Below are positions 8,071 through 15,125 of a stretch of DNA of 19,846 nucleotides, one piece after another. How positions within the stretch are numbered: position 1 is the first letter of the stretch; every line of letters starts with the position of its first letter. The stretch comes from Clostridia bacterium (GTDB lineage: Bacteria > Bacillota > Clostridia > Christensenellales > CAG-917). The position numbers and the translations under genes are program-made. The notes beneath the pieces are model-generated. The model saw only the letters and a program-made list of their open reading frames with translations, did not search any database and was not told the origin of the DNA. Location of the stretch: the NCBI GenBank assembly GCA_900754695.1, contig CAAEDU010000098.1, forward strand, positions 1 to 19,846. The letters are read 5' to 3'.

Positions 8071-11000
8071 AAAACAAACTGATAGCTTTGATGGCAGTCA
8101 TCCCGCTCATCGTCATGTTCACCATCATGACGTTCACGGGCGCGGCGTCCGTGGCGGTGGACATCCCCGTCTCGGGGGTGGAGATCGTCTCGGGAGCCGA
8201 AGACGGCGTCATCACCGTGGACATCGCGGAATATGAGAATGACGAATACATCATCGTCAACGTCCTGCCCGTGAATGCCGCAAACCGCGAATACGACCTC
8301 GAGTTCTCCGCCGTAGAAGGCAGCGAAGAGGGCGGCATCACCGTGGAGGAGGACGGTCTCATCCTCCCCGAAAAGACGGGGGCGGTCAAAGTGACGGCTG
8401 TCACGCGGGACGGCGGTTTCCGCGCGAGCGTCATCGTCAACGTCATCAGTTCCAAGGCGATCTCCGCGGACGTCACCGTCGTCGGGCGCGAGGATCACAA
8501 GCAATACGACCTTGTCGCCTCCGACGGCGACGCGGACTACGAAGTGACCATCCCGGGCGGAGAGTTCGTCTTCGAGACGACCGCGCAGCCCGTTTCCGTG
8601 ACCGCGGACGTCACCTATTCCGTCAAACCCTATGGCAAGGACGACGCGGAGGGCGGCTTCGACATCCATCCCGTGACCGGCGTCGCATACGCGCGCCTCT
8701 CCGGGCAGTATCTCGTCACCGCGAACGTGGACCCCGCGGTGGAGGGGAAGGAGACCGTGACGGTGCTCGTCACCGCGGACTGCGGCGATGGTCTCACCGT
8801 CAACGGCAGCGGCGAGAGCGAGAGGGAGATCCTTCTCTCGCGCACGACCAAAGTGACCACCATCTACGCCGAGAGCGCGGACGGGGTGACCATTGGCGAG
8901 GCGCAGGGCGCCGAGACCTCGGTCGACGAGCTCGGCGAGGGGAGATATGCCATCGAAGTGACCTTCCCGGAAAGCGGTGCGGAGAGCGCATACATCACCG
9001 TCATGTCGGGCGGGAAGAGCGTGCGCGTGACCTTCGTCTTCGGCGACACGGAGACGGAGATCTTCGGCAGATACAGCGACGCGGACGGCAATTTCCTGCA
9101 AAAGACGGGCTTGACCGCGACCTATGCCGCTGTCTCGGAGCCTGCCGCGGAGGGCTTGACCTTCCGCTTTGAAGTGCAGGGCGAGGCGGCGAGATTGAGA
9201 GATCAGTCCGAAGACGGCGTTTGCAGGATAGAGGCTGTCGCGGCGGGCGAGGCGGTCATCGTGCTCTATGTCACGGAAAACGGCGTTGAGACCGTGGCGG
9301 ACAGAGCGACGCTCATCGTCGTGAACGGTTATTCCTCCTTTGCCTTTTCGGAGAACGCACAGAGCTGGGGCATCGGCGGCGTGTATGCCGTCGGCGGCAC
9401 GGACTATGTCGGAGGCGAGTTCGTCTCCGCGTCTCCCGTCCTCGGTCTCAAAGCGCAGCGCGGCACCGCGACGGTGCCCTTTGACGCGGACGAAGTGGTC
9501 TTCACCACTTCCGATCCTTCCGTGGCGGAAGTGGTGGCGACGGCGAACGGCTGCGCGGTGAAGACGAAGGGCACGGGCAGAGTGACCATCACCGCCAAAT
9601 GGCGTTACAGCGATCTTTTCAATGACGGAGTGTCCGCGAGCATCACGGTGGACGTCGTCGCGGACGGCGTCAACGTTACGGACTACGAGAGCCTCATCGC
9701 GACGACGGACGCGAAAAAGCCCGTCGTGCTGCAAGAGGACGTCATGCTCGGGGAATATATGTTCGACGCGGACGGCTATCTCAAGCCCGGCGCCGACCTC
9801 AGCCGTTTCGTGAGACAGATCGAAACCACGGCGGACTGGACCTATTACGCCAACCGCGGGATGTCCCATCCCACCGTCAACTACATCGTGGAGTTCACCG
9901 CCGACGTCTACGGCAACGGCAAGTATATCGACGGCGACTACATCACGCAGGTCACCCCCATGGTCAGCGTCTCGGCGTCCGTGTTCAAAGGGCCTTTGAA
10001 CTTTGTCGCCATCGAGGGCACCGCGGCGGTGAAAGCGCAGGACAACATCGTCTTCCTCGTCCGCACGGACGACATCACCATTGACAATGTGGTGCTGCGC
10101 GGGTGCAGCGACGAGAGCCTTTACGACGACGGCAAGATGGAACTGGGCTATCTCAACACCGTGGGCACGGTGCTCGAGCTCATGTCCGACTGCCGCATCA
10201 TCAACAGCCGCATAATGAACGGCAGGACGGGCGTGCGCGCCTTCGGGCGTGCGGGCGTGAACGCCGTCGTGAGCGCGGATGCCCCCGTAGATGTCGAGGC
10301 GGAGTGCATCGACGTCGAGATGGAGAGCTGCATTGTGCAGAACGCGCGCGAGTTCCTCGTCAAACTCGGCACCAACCGCAAGGTGAGGGGAGTGTTCGAC
10401 AAGGACAGCTACTCCAAAGGCGACTATTCTTCGTTGGAGCCCTCCCTCACGGCGAACGGCGTCACCTATGAGCCGCGCGATGACTCCAACCTCGAGGACG
10501 AGAACTTCGTGGAGAATTTCGTCCTGACGGACCTTACGCTGAAAAATTGCGCACTCTACAATTCGGGGCTCTTCTCAGTGGGCTTTGAGAGCTGCTTCGC
10601 GGGCGCCATGCTGGACGGCGGCGTGCTCGGGCTCGACTATTGGGACAACATCGGCGGCACGAGCTATTCCGCCGTGCTGCACCTCGTCGGCGACGTCAGG
10701 ATGTACAACTGGAAGTCCCTCGCCACGGTGGACAGCTCCACCTTGATCGAGCTCCCCGGCGGAGTGGACTCGCAGACCGCATTCCTGCAGCTCAACATGA
10801 GCGAGATGCTCAACAAAGTGTGCACCTACGGCGACAAGCAGTATGAGGACCTCATTGTCGATGAGGGCGGAGTGCAGTATGTCCACGGCGGCATCGCGAT
10901 GTACGGCGGCGGCAAGAACTACGGCATGGTGGACTTCTCCGACTTCGACGGCGAACTTCCCACGGAATATCATGTCAATCTCTCCGTGCTTGCCATCGGC

Positions 11001-11180
11001 GAAGAGTCCTCCGCGGACAGCCCCTTGTACTTGCAAGGCACCATGCTCCCCCTCGCCGCAGGCACGCAAGATTTCCGCTTCTTTATGTATGACGGACGGA
11101 GTGATTCAAGCATCGACGCACAGCGTGAAGCCTTCGCCCTCGGCACGGCGTTCAGCTTCATCAAGCCCGCCGAAAGATAA
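8067..11180 (+). CDS. large secreted protein with Ig-like (Big2) and beta-helix-like regions
   Basis: This 1037-residue protein has an N-terminal hydrophobic segment (5-24) with a likely signal peptidase site after GAASVA (25-30), so it should be exported. Residues ~33-127 and ~440-532 look like bacterial Ig-like domains; the clearest part is VVFTTSDPSVAEVV (477-490) followed by GTGRVTITAKW. Residues ~538-850 read as a right-handed beta-helix or pectate-lyase-like repeat region: VYGNGKYIDGDYI, then ITIDNVVLRGC and CRIINSRIMNGRTGVRAFG. No catalytic motif, sortase signal or S-layer homology domain is visible, so how it stays at the surface is unclear. It may be held by its N-terminal segment or may bind the lipoprotein encoded next. 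Its ATG overlaps the permease stop (ATGA), which ties its synthesis to the exporter. I do not recognise a characterised homologue. Confidence 0.8.
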   Translation: MKNKLIALMAVIPLIVMFTIMTFTGAASVAVDIPVSGVEIVSGAEDGVITVDIAEYENDEYIIVNVLPVNAANREYDLEFSAVEGSEEGGITVEEDGLILPEKTGAVKVTAVTRDGGFRASVIVNVISSKAISADVTVVGREDHKQYDLVASDGDADYEVTIPGGEFVFETTAQPVSVTADVTYSVKPYGKDDAEGGFDIHPVTGVAYARLSGQYLVTANVDPAVEGKETVTVLVTADCGDGLTVNGSGESEREILLSRTTKVTTIYAESADGVTIGEAQGAETSVDELGEGRYAIEVTFPESGAESAYITVMSGGKSVRVTFVFGDTETEIFGRYSDADGNFLQKTGLTATYAAVSEPAAEGLTFRFEVQGEAARLRDQSEDGVCRIEAVAAGEAVIVLYVTENGVETVADRATLIVVNGYSSFAFSENAQSWGIGGVYAVGGTDYVGGEFVSASPVLGLKAQRGTATVPFDADEVVFTTSDPSVAEVVATANGCAVKTKGTGRVTITAKWRYSDLFNDGVSASITVDVVADGVNVTDYESLIATTDAKKPVVLQEDVMLGEYMFDADGYLKPGADLSRFVRQIETTADWTYYANRGMSHPTVNYIVEFTADVYGNGKYIDGDYITQVTPMVSVSASVFKGPLNFVAIEGTAAVKAQDNIVFLVRTDDITIDNVVLRGCSDESLYDDGKMELGYLNTVGTVLELMSDCRIINSRIMNGRTGVRAFGRAGVNAVVSADAPVDVEAECIDVEMESCIVQNAREFLVKLGTNRKVRGVFDKDSYSKGDYSSLEPSLTANGVTYEPRDDSNLEDENFVENFVLTDLTLKNCALYNSGLFSVGFESCFAGAMLDGGVLGLDYWDNIGGTSYSAVLHLVGDVRMYNWKSLATVDSSTLIELPGGVDSQTAFLQLNMSEMLNKVCTYGDKQYEDLIVDEGGVQYVHGGIAMYGGGKNYGMVDFSDFDGELPTEYHVNLSVLAIGEESSADSPLYLQGTMLPLAAGTQDFRFFMYDGRSDSSIDAQREAFALGTAFSFIKPAER

Positions 11181-11188
11181 AAACAGGG

Positions 11189-11226
11189 AAGTGCTTTTGC
11201 GTGGGCAAAAGAACAAACAAGCACTT
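11189..11226 (+). other. intercistronic hairpin
   Basis: CTTTTGC (11194-11200) pairs with GCAAAAG (11205-11211), and AAGTGC (11189-11194) can pair with GCACTT (11221-11226). It lies in the 86-nt gap before the lipoprotein gene. With no U-tract, it may set mRNA stability or the relative expression of the two genes rather than stop transcription. Confidence 0.45.
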
Positions 11227-11266
11227 TATGTGCATGAAATAGACGATAAACATCAAGAGGTGTAAA

Positions 11267-13225
11267 ATGAAAGCGAAAAAGTTTGCGCTCATCCTCGTTG
11301 CCGTTTTGATCGCGGCGCTCCTTGCGGGATGCCTTGCCGCCTGCAACAAGGATGAGAAACCTGTGCTTACCGTCACCATCGGCAACCAGCAGGTGCCTTA
11401 TTCTCCCGACGGCGTTCAGCCCTACACCGACGGCACGCAGGTGCAGGTGGACGGGCTCCCCGAGGGCTACACCATCGAGCTCGGGCTCAGCGCGCAGTTC
11501 GGCGGAGTGCCTGTCCCCGGCGACTCCGCTCCCCTTGTTTTTGACGGCAATGTCAAGGTCATGAACGGCGAGACGGACGTCACGGGCGAGTTCGACATCA
11601 AAGCCGCGTTGACGGAGGGGGCGACCGTCACCGTCGTCAAAGGCGTTGCAGAGGTCAATGCGGTCACGGAAGTCGAATGGGACGGCGAGGCGCATACTTT
11701 CGATGTCTCCGATGTCGTCCTGCCCGAGGGGTGCGACCAGCAGTTCACGGTGAACGGGCTTGACAAGACCTACACCGACGGCGGGATCTATGCCTACGAA
11801 CTCGTGCTCGGCGAGACGGACCTCTATGCGGCACAGACTCTCGAGGCACTGCTCAAGATCAAGAGCGTTTCCATCGATGACACGAGCTACGCTCTTGAGG
11901 ACGCCATTGCGGCGGCACAGACCGACGATGTCATCGTTGTCCGTCACAACACCGCCTTTTCCACGGCTAAAGCGTATGCCGATGCGTCTTACCGCACCGT
12001 CAAAGAAGGTGTGACCCTGCTCCTTCCTTTCGGAGATGATGACAATGGAACGACCACGCAACTTTTTGCTGAGAACTCCGTAAAAAAAGTGCAAGCGCCA
12101 TACATTACGGTAAGTCTGCCGGCAGGGTACGACATCATTGTTAACGGCGTTATGACCGTGAATGCCAAGAGGAGTAGCAGTTCCACTCCCATCATGGGGA
12201 TGGCATATTATAATGCGGTACTCGATGTCGCTGCAAGCAGCAATGTCATCGTCAATGACGGCGGCGTGTTCAATGCGGTAGGGTTTGTCACGGGTGACGG
12301 CACGGTGCGCGCCAAGAGCGGTGGCGAGATCTGCGAGCCAATCGTCATCTCCGGCTTCCGTGGCGGCACTTGTTCTACCGGGACATATGACACCATCGTT
12401 CCTTTCAACCAATATTATCTCAACAACATCGAGGCGACTTCCGTCTATGAGGCGGGTTCCAAGCTGACCGCACTCGGCGCTGTGTTCGGTAGCATAGGTT
12501 TGTATATCGGTGTTGCAGCGGATATCCCGTTTGTCGGCGCGAGCGAAGCGCTCATCAATCTCGAAAGCGGTGAGCTCAGGAAATCTTACGATGTTGAAAC
12601 GGGCATTGTCACCCTCACCATGGCTGGCGAATGCACCATGGGCAATTTATCTGTCAGTGCCGGTATGGGGTTCAAAATCGACTCCGAGGGCAAGGAGATG
12701 CCGTTTAGCGGCAACTTTGACATTGTGCTGGAGAGCGGACGCATCACTCTTGACAATGTCGGCATGAAACTTCTGCCCGGCGCAAGCATGACGGTCGGCA
12801 AGGACGCCACGCTTGAGCTTCGCGGCGAATCTCGGCTTTTCGTCTACAACAACAAAGATTTTGAGTGGACGGGAGACACCAATCTCTCCGCTTATCCCGG
12901 TGCGACCGTGGCGGACTCCTATCGCGAAAAACCCGCGTTCGACTATAATATCGATACGCCTGCGCAACTGAAAGTGAACGGTACCGTCATTGTCGATGCA
13001 ACATCTAAGATAGGCGGTCTCATCACAAGTGACGACGACGGTAAAGTGACTTTTGCCACAGCTCCCGCGGAGCTTGCCATTAAGGAGCTGAAGAGCACTG
13101 TCAAAGAAAACGGCGCTTATGTCTACTGGAACATGACCAACATCGCCGCTCTTGCGGGCGTCGAGAGCGTCACCGCCGGCACCTACACCTACAACGCGGA
13201 GACGGCAACGTGGACTAAGGCGTAA
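11267..13225 (+). CDS. surface lipoprotein with Ig-like and beta-helix-like regions
   Basis: This 652-residue protein begins with KK, a hydrophobic core and two adjacent lipobox candidates, LAGC (19-22) and LAAC (23-26). It should be a membrane-anchored lipoprotein outside the cell. Residues ~33-198 look like two small Ig-like or MBG-type domains; VEWDGEAHTFDVSDV (136-150) with YTDGGIYAYELV (169-180) is the MBG pattern. Residues ~200-600 are rich in short beta-strand repeats (DIIVNGVMTVNA, NVIVNDGGVFNAVG, ASMTVGKDATLELRG), suggesting a beta-solenoid. No enzyme motif is seen. The start is fixed by AAGAGGTG 5 nt upstream. It is the last gene of the exporter operon. From roughly 11860 to 13130 it looks less GC-biased than its neighbours. 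Function is unknown; a cell-surface binding or structural role is inference. Confidence 0.82.
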   Translation: MKAKKFALILVAVLIAALLAGCLAACNKDEKPVLTVTIGNQQVPYSPDGVQPYTDGTQVQVDGLPEGYTIELGLSAQFGGVPVPGDSAPLVFDGNVKVMNGETDVTGEFDIKAALTEGATVTVVKGVAEVNAVTEVEWDGEAHTFDVSDVVLPEGCDQQFTVNGLDKTYTDGGIYAYELVLGETDLYAAQTLEALLKIKSVSIDDTSYALEDAIAAAQTDDVIVVRHNTAFSTAKAYADASYRTVKEGVTLLLPFGDDDNGTTTQLFAENSVKKVQAPYITVSLPAGYDIIVNGVMTVNAKRSSSSTPIMGMAYYNAVLDVAASSNVIVNDGGVFNAVGFVTGDGTVRAKSGGEICEPIVISGFRGGTCSTGTYDTIVPFNQYYLNNIEATSVYEAGSKLTALGAVFGSIGLYIGVAADIPFVGASEALINLESGELRKSYDVETGIVTLTMAGECTMGNLSVSAGMGFKIDSEGKEMPFSGNFDIVLESGRITLDNVGMKLLPGASMTVGKDATLELRGESRLFVYNNKDFEWTGDTNLSAYPGATVADSYREKPAFDYNIDTPAQLKVNGTVIVDATSKIGGLITSDDDGKVTFATAPAELAIKELKSTVKENGAYVYWNMTNIAALAGVESVTAGTYTYNAETATWTKA

Positions 13226-13246
13226 GGAGACGCTTTTCGGAAGCGG

Positions 13247-13314
13247 AAACCGTCCTATGCGCCCCGTGCGAGAGTACCTCTCCCGCGCGGAGCCCGAAAG
13301 GGCGGTTTTTCTTT
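13247..13314 (+). terminator. rho-independent terminator of the exporter operon
   Basis: AACCGTCC (13248-13255) can pair with GGGCGGTT (13300-13307). This encloses an inner stem around GAGAGTACCTCTC, while GCCC-GAAA-GGGC (13292-13303) is an alternative local hairpin. GGTTTTTCTTTCCC follows at once. It lies about 20 nt after the lipoprotein stop. Confidence 0.65.
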
Positions 13315-13379
13315 CCCTTGTTCCCGGAGTACGCCGAAAACTCCGGCTTGCTTGTATTCGTGTATAACTTCGGGACAAC

Positions 13380-13484
13380 GGGGACGGGGTAAAGCAGGGG
13401 ACCCATCTTTGATGGGGTTTGGGTGCGCAAATGTTCAATGGCAGGCACATCCTGCCTGTCATTGAACATTTTTGCCCCGTCCCC
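13380..13484. repeat. nested inverted repeat, REP/IS200-like
   Basis: Outer arms GGGGACGGGG (13380-13389) and CCCCGTCCCC (13475-13484) are perfect. Inside are a small hairpin (13401-13418) and a strong one with 18-nt arms at 13430-13447 and 13453-13470. The strong one has a single mismatch and a 5-nt loop. G-rich GGGACGGGG words around stable hairpins recall REP elements mobilised by IS200-like (Y1) transposases. No transposase gene lies in the window, so that link is inference. Confidence 0.7.
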
Positions 13485-13610
13485 ATTTGTTTCGGAGCCC
13501 CGTCCCCTTGTGCCCCAATGCGTTCCCATTTCGAGCGTATCGACGAATAGCTTGACAGACCATCCCTGGCACTCCGGTGTGCACAAAATTTTGCTTTTTT
13601 TCGGGGGATG

Positions 13611-13639
13611 TTTACGCGCTTTTGATTTTGTGTTATCAT
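13611..13639 (+). promoter_or_regulatory. sigma-A-like promoter of the metF-metH operon
   Basis: TTTACG (13611-13616), a 17-bp spacer and TATCAT (13634-13639) precede metF by about 30 nt. The short leader leaves no room for a riboswitch downstream of this promoter. Confidence 0.6.
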
Positions 13640-13668
13640 ATTTTATAGTCATTTGGCTCGGAGGAGTT

Positions 13669-14550
13669 ATGAGGATCGCCGAATTGTTCCGAAAAAAGAG
13701 GGCTGTCTGGTCGTTCGAGGTGTTCCCGCCCAAACAGCAGAGCGGTATGGGGAGCGTCAACGCGACGCTGGAGGAGCTTAAGGACCTTGCGCCCGATTAC
13801 GTCTCGGTGACGTACAGCGCGGGCGGCAGCCGCAATGCGCATACGGCGGAGGTCGCGCGCAGGGTGCGCGGTCTCGGGATGGAGCCTCTCGGGCACATCA
13901 CCTGCGTCAATTCCACGCGCGCGGAGGTGCTCTCGGCGCTCGAAGGCTTGCGTGACGCGGGGGTGGAGAACGTCCTTGCCCTTCGCGGCGACAGGGTGGA
14001 GGGCGCGACGGCGAGCGATTTCCGCTATGCATCCGACCTCATCGCGTTCATCCGCGAGCAGGGGTTCGACTTCGACATTTCGGCGGCGTGCTATCCCGAG
14101 GGACACCCGGAGAGCGAGAGCCTCATCGCGGACGTCAGGCACCTCAAAGAGAAGGTCGACCTCGGCGTGACGCACCTCAACACTCAGCTCTTTTTCGACA
14201 ACGACGACTATTTCCGTTTCATGGACATGGTGCGGCTCGCGGGCATAGACGTCCCGGTGCAGGCGGGGGTGATGCCACTTGTCAAAGCGTCGCAGTTCGG
14301 CGGCATAGTCAAGATGACGGCGGCGAAGATCCCGTCCAAGATCTCGCGGATGTACGCGCGGTTCGCGGACGATCCCGAGTCTCTCACCGAGGCGGGCATC
14401 GCTTACGCCACCGACCAGATCATCGATCTGCTCAGCGGCGGCGTGAACGGCGTGCACCTCTACATCATGAACAACGCTTACGTGGCGCGGCGCATCACCG
14501 AGAACGTGCGCCCCTTCCTCAACAAACTCAACGCGGAGAGCGCGCAATGA
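13669..14550 (+). CDS. metF: methylenetetrahydrofolate reductase
   Basis: This 293-residue cytosolic flavoenzyme reduces 5,10-methylene-THF to 5-methyl-THF, the methyl donor for MetH. Family landmarks are present: SFEVFPPK (15-22) with the catalytic Glu17, the LALRGD stretch (103-108), AACYPEGH (139-146), NTQLFFD (171-177), PVQAGVMPL (196-204) and GVHLYIMN (261-268). The length is that of bacterial MetF. The start at 13669 is chosen because GGAGG lies just upstream and the promoter ends about 30 nt before it; a longer in-frame reading to 13423 would run through the palindrome and the promoter. It overlaps the next gene as ATGA, and the whole operon serves methionine synthesis. No partner like Clostridial MetV or a Rnf-type subunit is seen beside it. 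Confidence 0.95.
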   Translation: MRIAELFRKKRAVWSFEVFPPKQQSGMGSVNATLEELKDLAPDYVSVTYSAGGSRNAHTAEVARRVRGLGMEPLGHITCVNSTRAEVLSALEGLRDAGVENVLALRGDRVEGATASDFRYASDLIAFIREQGFDFDISAACYPEGHPESESLIADVRHLKEKVDLGVTHLNTQLFFDNDDYFRFMDMVRLAGIDVPVQAGVMPLVKASQFGGIVKMTAAKIPSKISRMYARFADDPESLTEAGIAYATDQIIDLLSGGVNGVHLYIMNNAYVARRITENVRPFLNKLNAESAQ

Positions 14551-15125
14551 GGATCGACCGCGCCGAAACTTTACGCTATCTCGGTTTCCGCGGACAGCAG
14601 CTCACCGACGCCGACGAGCGCAACCTCGCGCGTGCGGAAGAGCTTTGCGCGGGGGCTGCGGAGCCGCGTACGGCAGCGGTGCGTTTCCCCTTCGATCCGG
14701 ACTCGATGACGGTGGGGGAGACGGGCGTCGTCTTCCGCGGCGAGGCTGTGAAGAAGCACCTCGCGGGGTGTGACGCCGTTTGGCTGGTCGCGGGCACTCT
14801 GGGTCTCGCGCTCGACAAGCTCATAGCGCGTCTCATGCGCGAGGAACCCGCCGTGGGCGTCATGACGGACGCGGCGGCGGTCTCGGCGATCGAGAGCGTG
14901 ATGGACGACCTCTCCCGCGACATCGCGGAAAGGGAAGGGGGCGGGACGACGCGCAGATTTTCCTGCGGATATGCGGATTTCCCTCTCTCTCAGCAACTCG
15001 ATTTCATGCGCTTGCTCGATATGGGCAGGCGGCTGGGCGTCTTTATCGGCGCGGATATGCTCATGACCCCGCAAAAGACGGTGACTGCCGTCATAGGCGT
15101 GCGCAAGAGCGAGGACAGACGATGA
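14547..15125 (+). CDS. stand-alone methionine synthase reactivation-domain protein
   Basis: This 192-residue protein resembles the C-terminal AdoMet-binding activation domain of cobalamin-dependent methionine synthase. The key stretch is RRFSCGYADFPLSQQ (136-150), matching the R-x-S-x-GY-x-D-x-PL-x-x-Q pattern of that domain. It is followed by LGVFIGADMLMTPQKTVTAVIGV, also typical. MetH encoded next lacks this domain, so this protein should supply it, helping to re-methylate oxidised cob(II)alamin with SAM and an electron donor. A comparable split is known in Thermotoga maritima (TM0268 with TM0269). Both ends overlap neighbours as ATGA, which implies balanced synthesis with MetF and MetH. 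The N-terminal 40 residues are helical and not specific. Confidence 0.85.
   Translation: MRIDRAETLRYLGFRGQQLTDADERNLARAEELCAGAAEPRTAAVRFPFDPDSMTVGETGVVFRGEAVKKHLAGCDAVWLVAGTLGLALDKLIARLMREEPAVGVMTDAAAVSAIESVMDDLSRDIAEREGGGTTRRFSCGYADFPLSQQLDFMRLLDMGRRLGVFIGADMLMTPQKTVTAVIGVRKSEDRR

Larger units (their letters stand above)
13226..13668. other. intergenic region with REP-like palindromes
   Basis: No gene is credible in these 443 bp. In order they contain a small hairpin (13231-13245), the terminator, an imperfect hairpin near 13321-13348, the large nested inverted repeat at 13380-13484, a second GCCCCGTCCCC word near 13497-13507, a 19-base word shared with the left end (13541-13559) and the metF promoter. 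I found no SAM riboswitch or T-box signature upstream of metF. Confidence 0.6.

Noticed and set aside
6070..9869. Long minus-strand open frames of 574 and 618 codons opposite the exporter and secreted-protein genes
   Set aside because: They are antisense to well-supported genes, rich in Arg/His/Glu/Gly, show no family motif, and arise from the strong G/C codon bias.
10970..12412. Minus-strand open frame of 480 codons
   Set aside because: It lies across the end of the secreted protein and the lipoprotein on the other strand and has no motif or ribosome binding site.
13423..13668. N-terminal extension of MetF
   Set aside because: It would be translated from the palindrome and the promoter region, and MetF normally begins close to the SFEVFPPK motif.
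13226..13668. Possible SAM riboswitch or T-box before the methionine operon
   Set aside because: The predicted promoter lies about 30 nt before metF, and I found neither the SAM-I core nor a T-box sequence.
13215..13760. Minus-strand open frame of 181 codons
   Set aside because: It consists of the reversed metF start, the repeat region and the terminator, and shows no protein family features.
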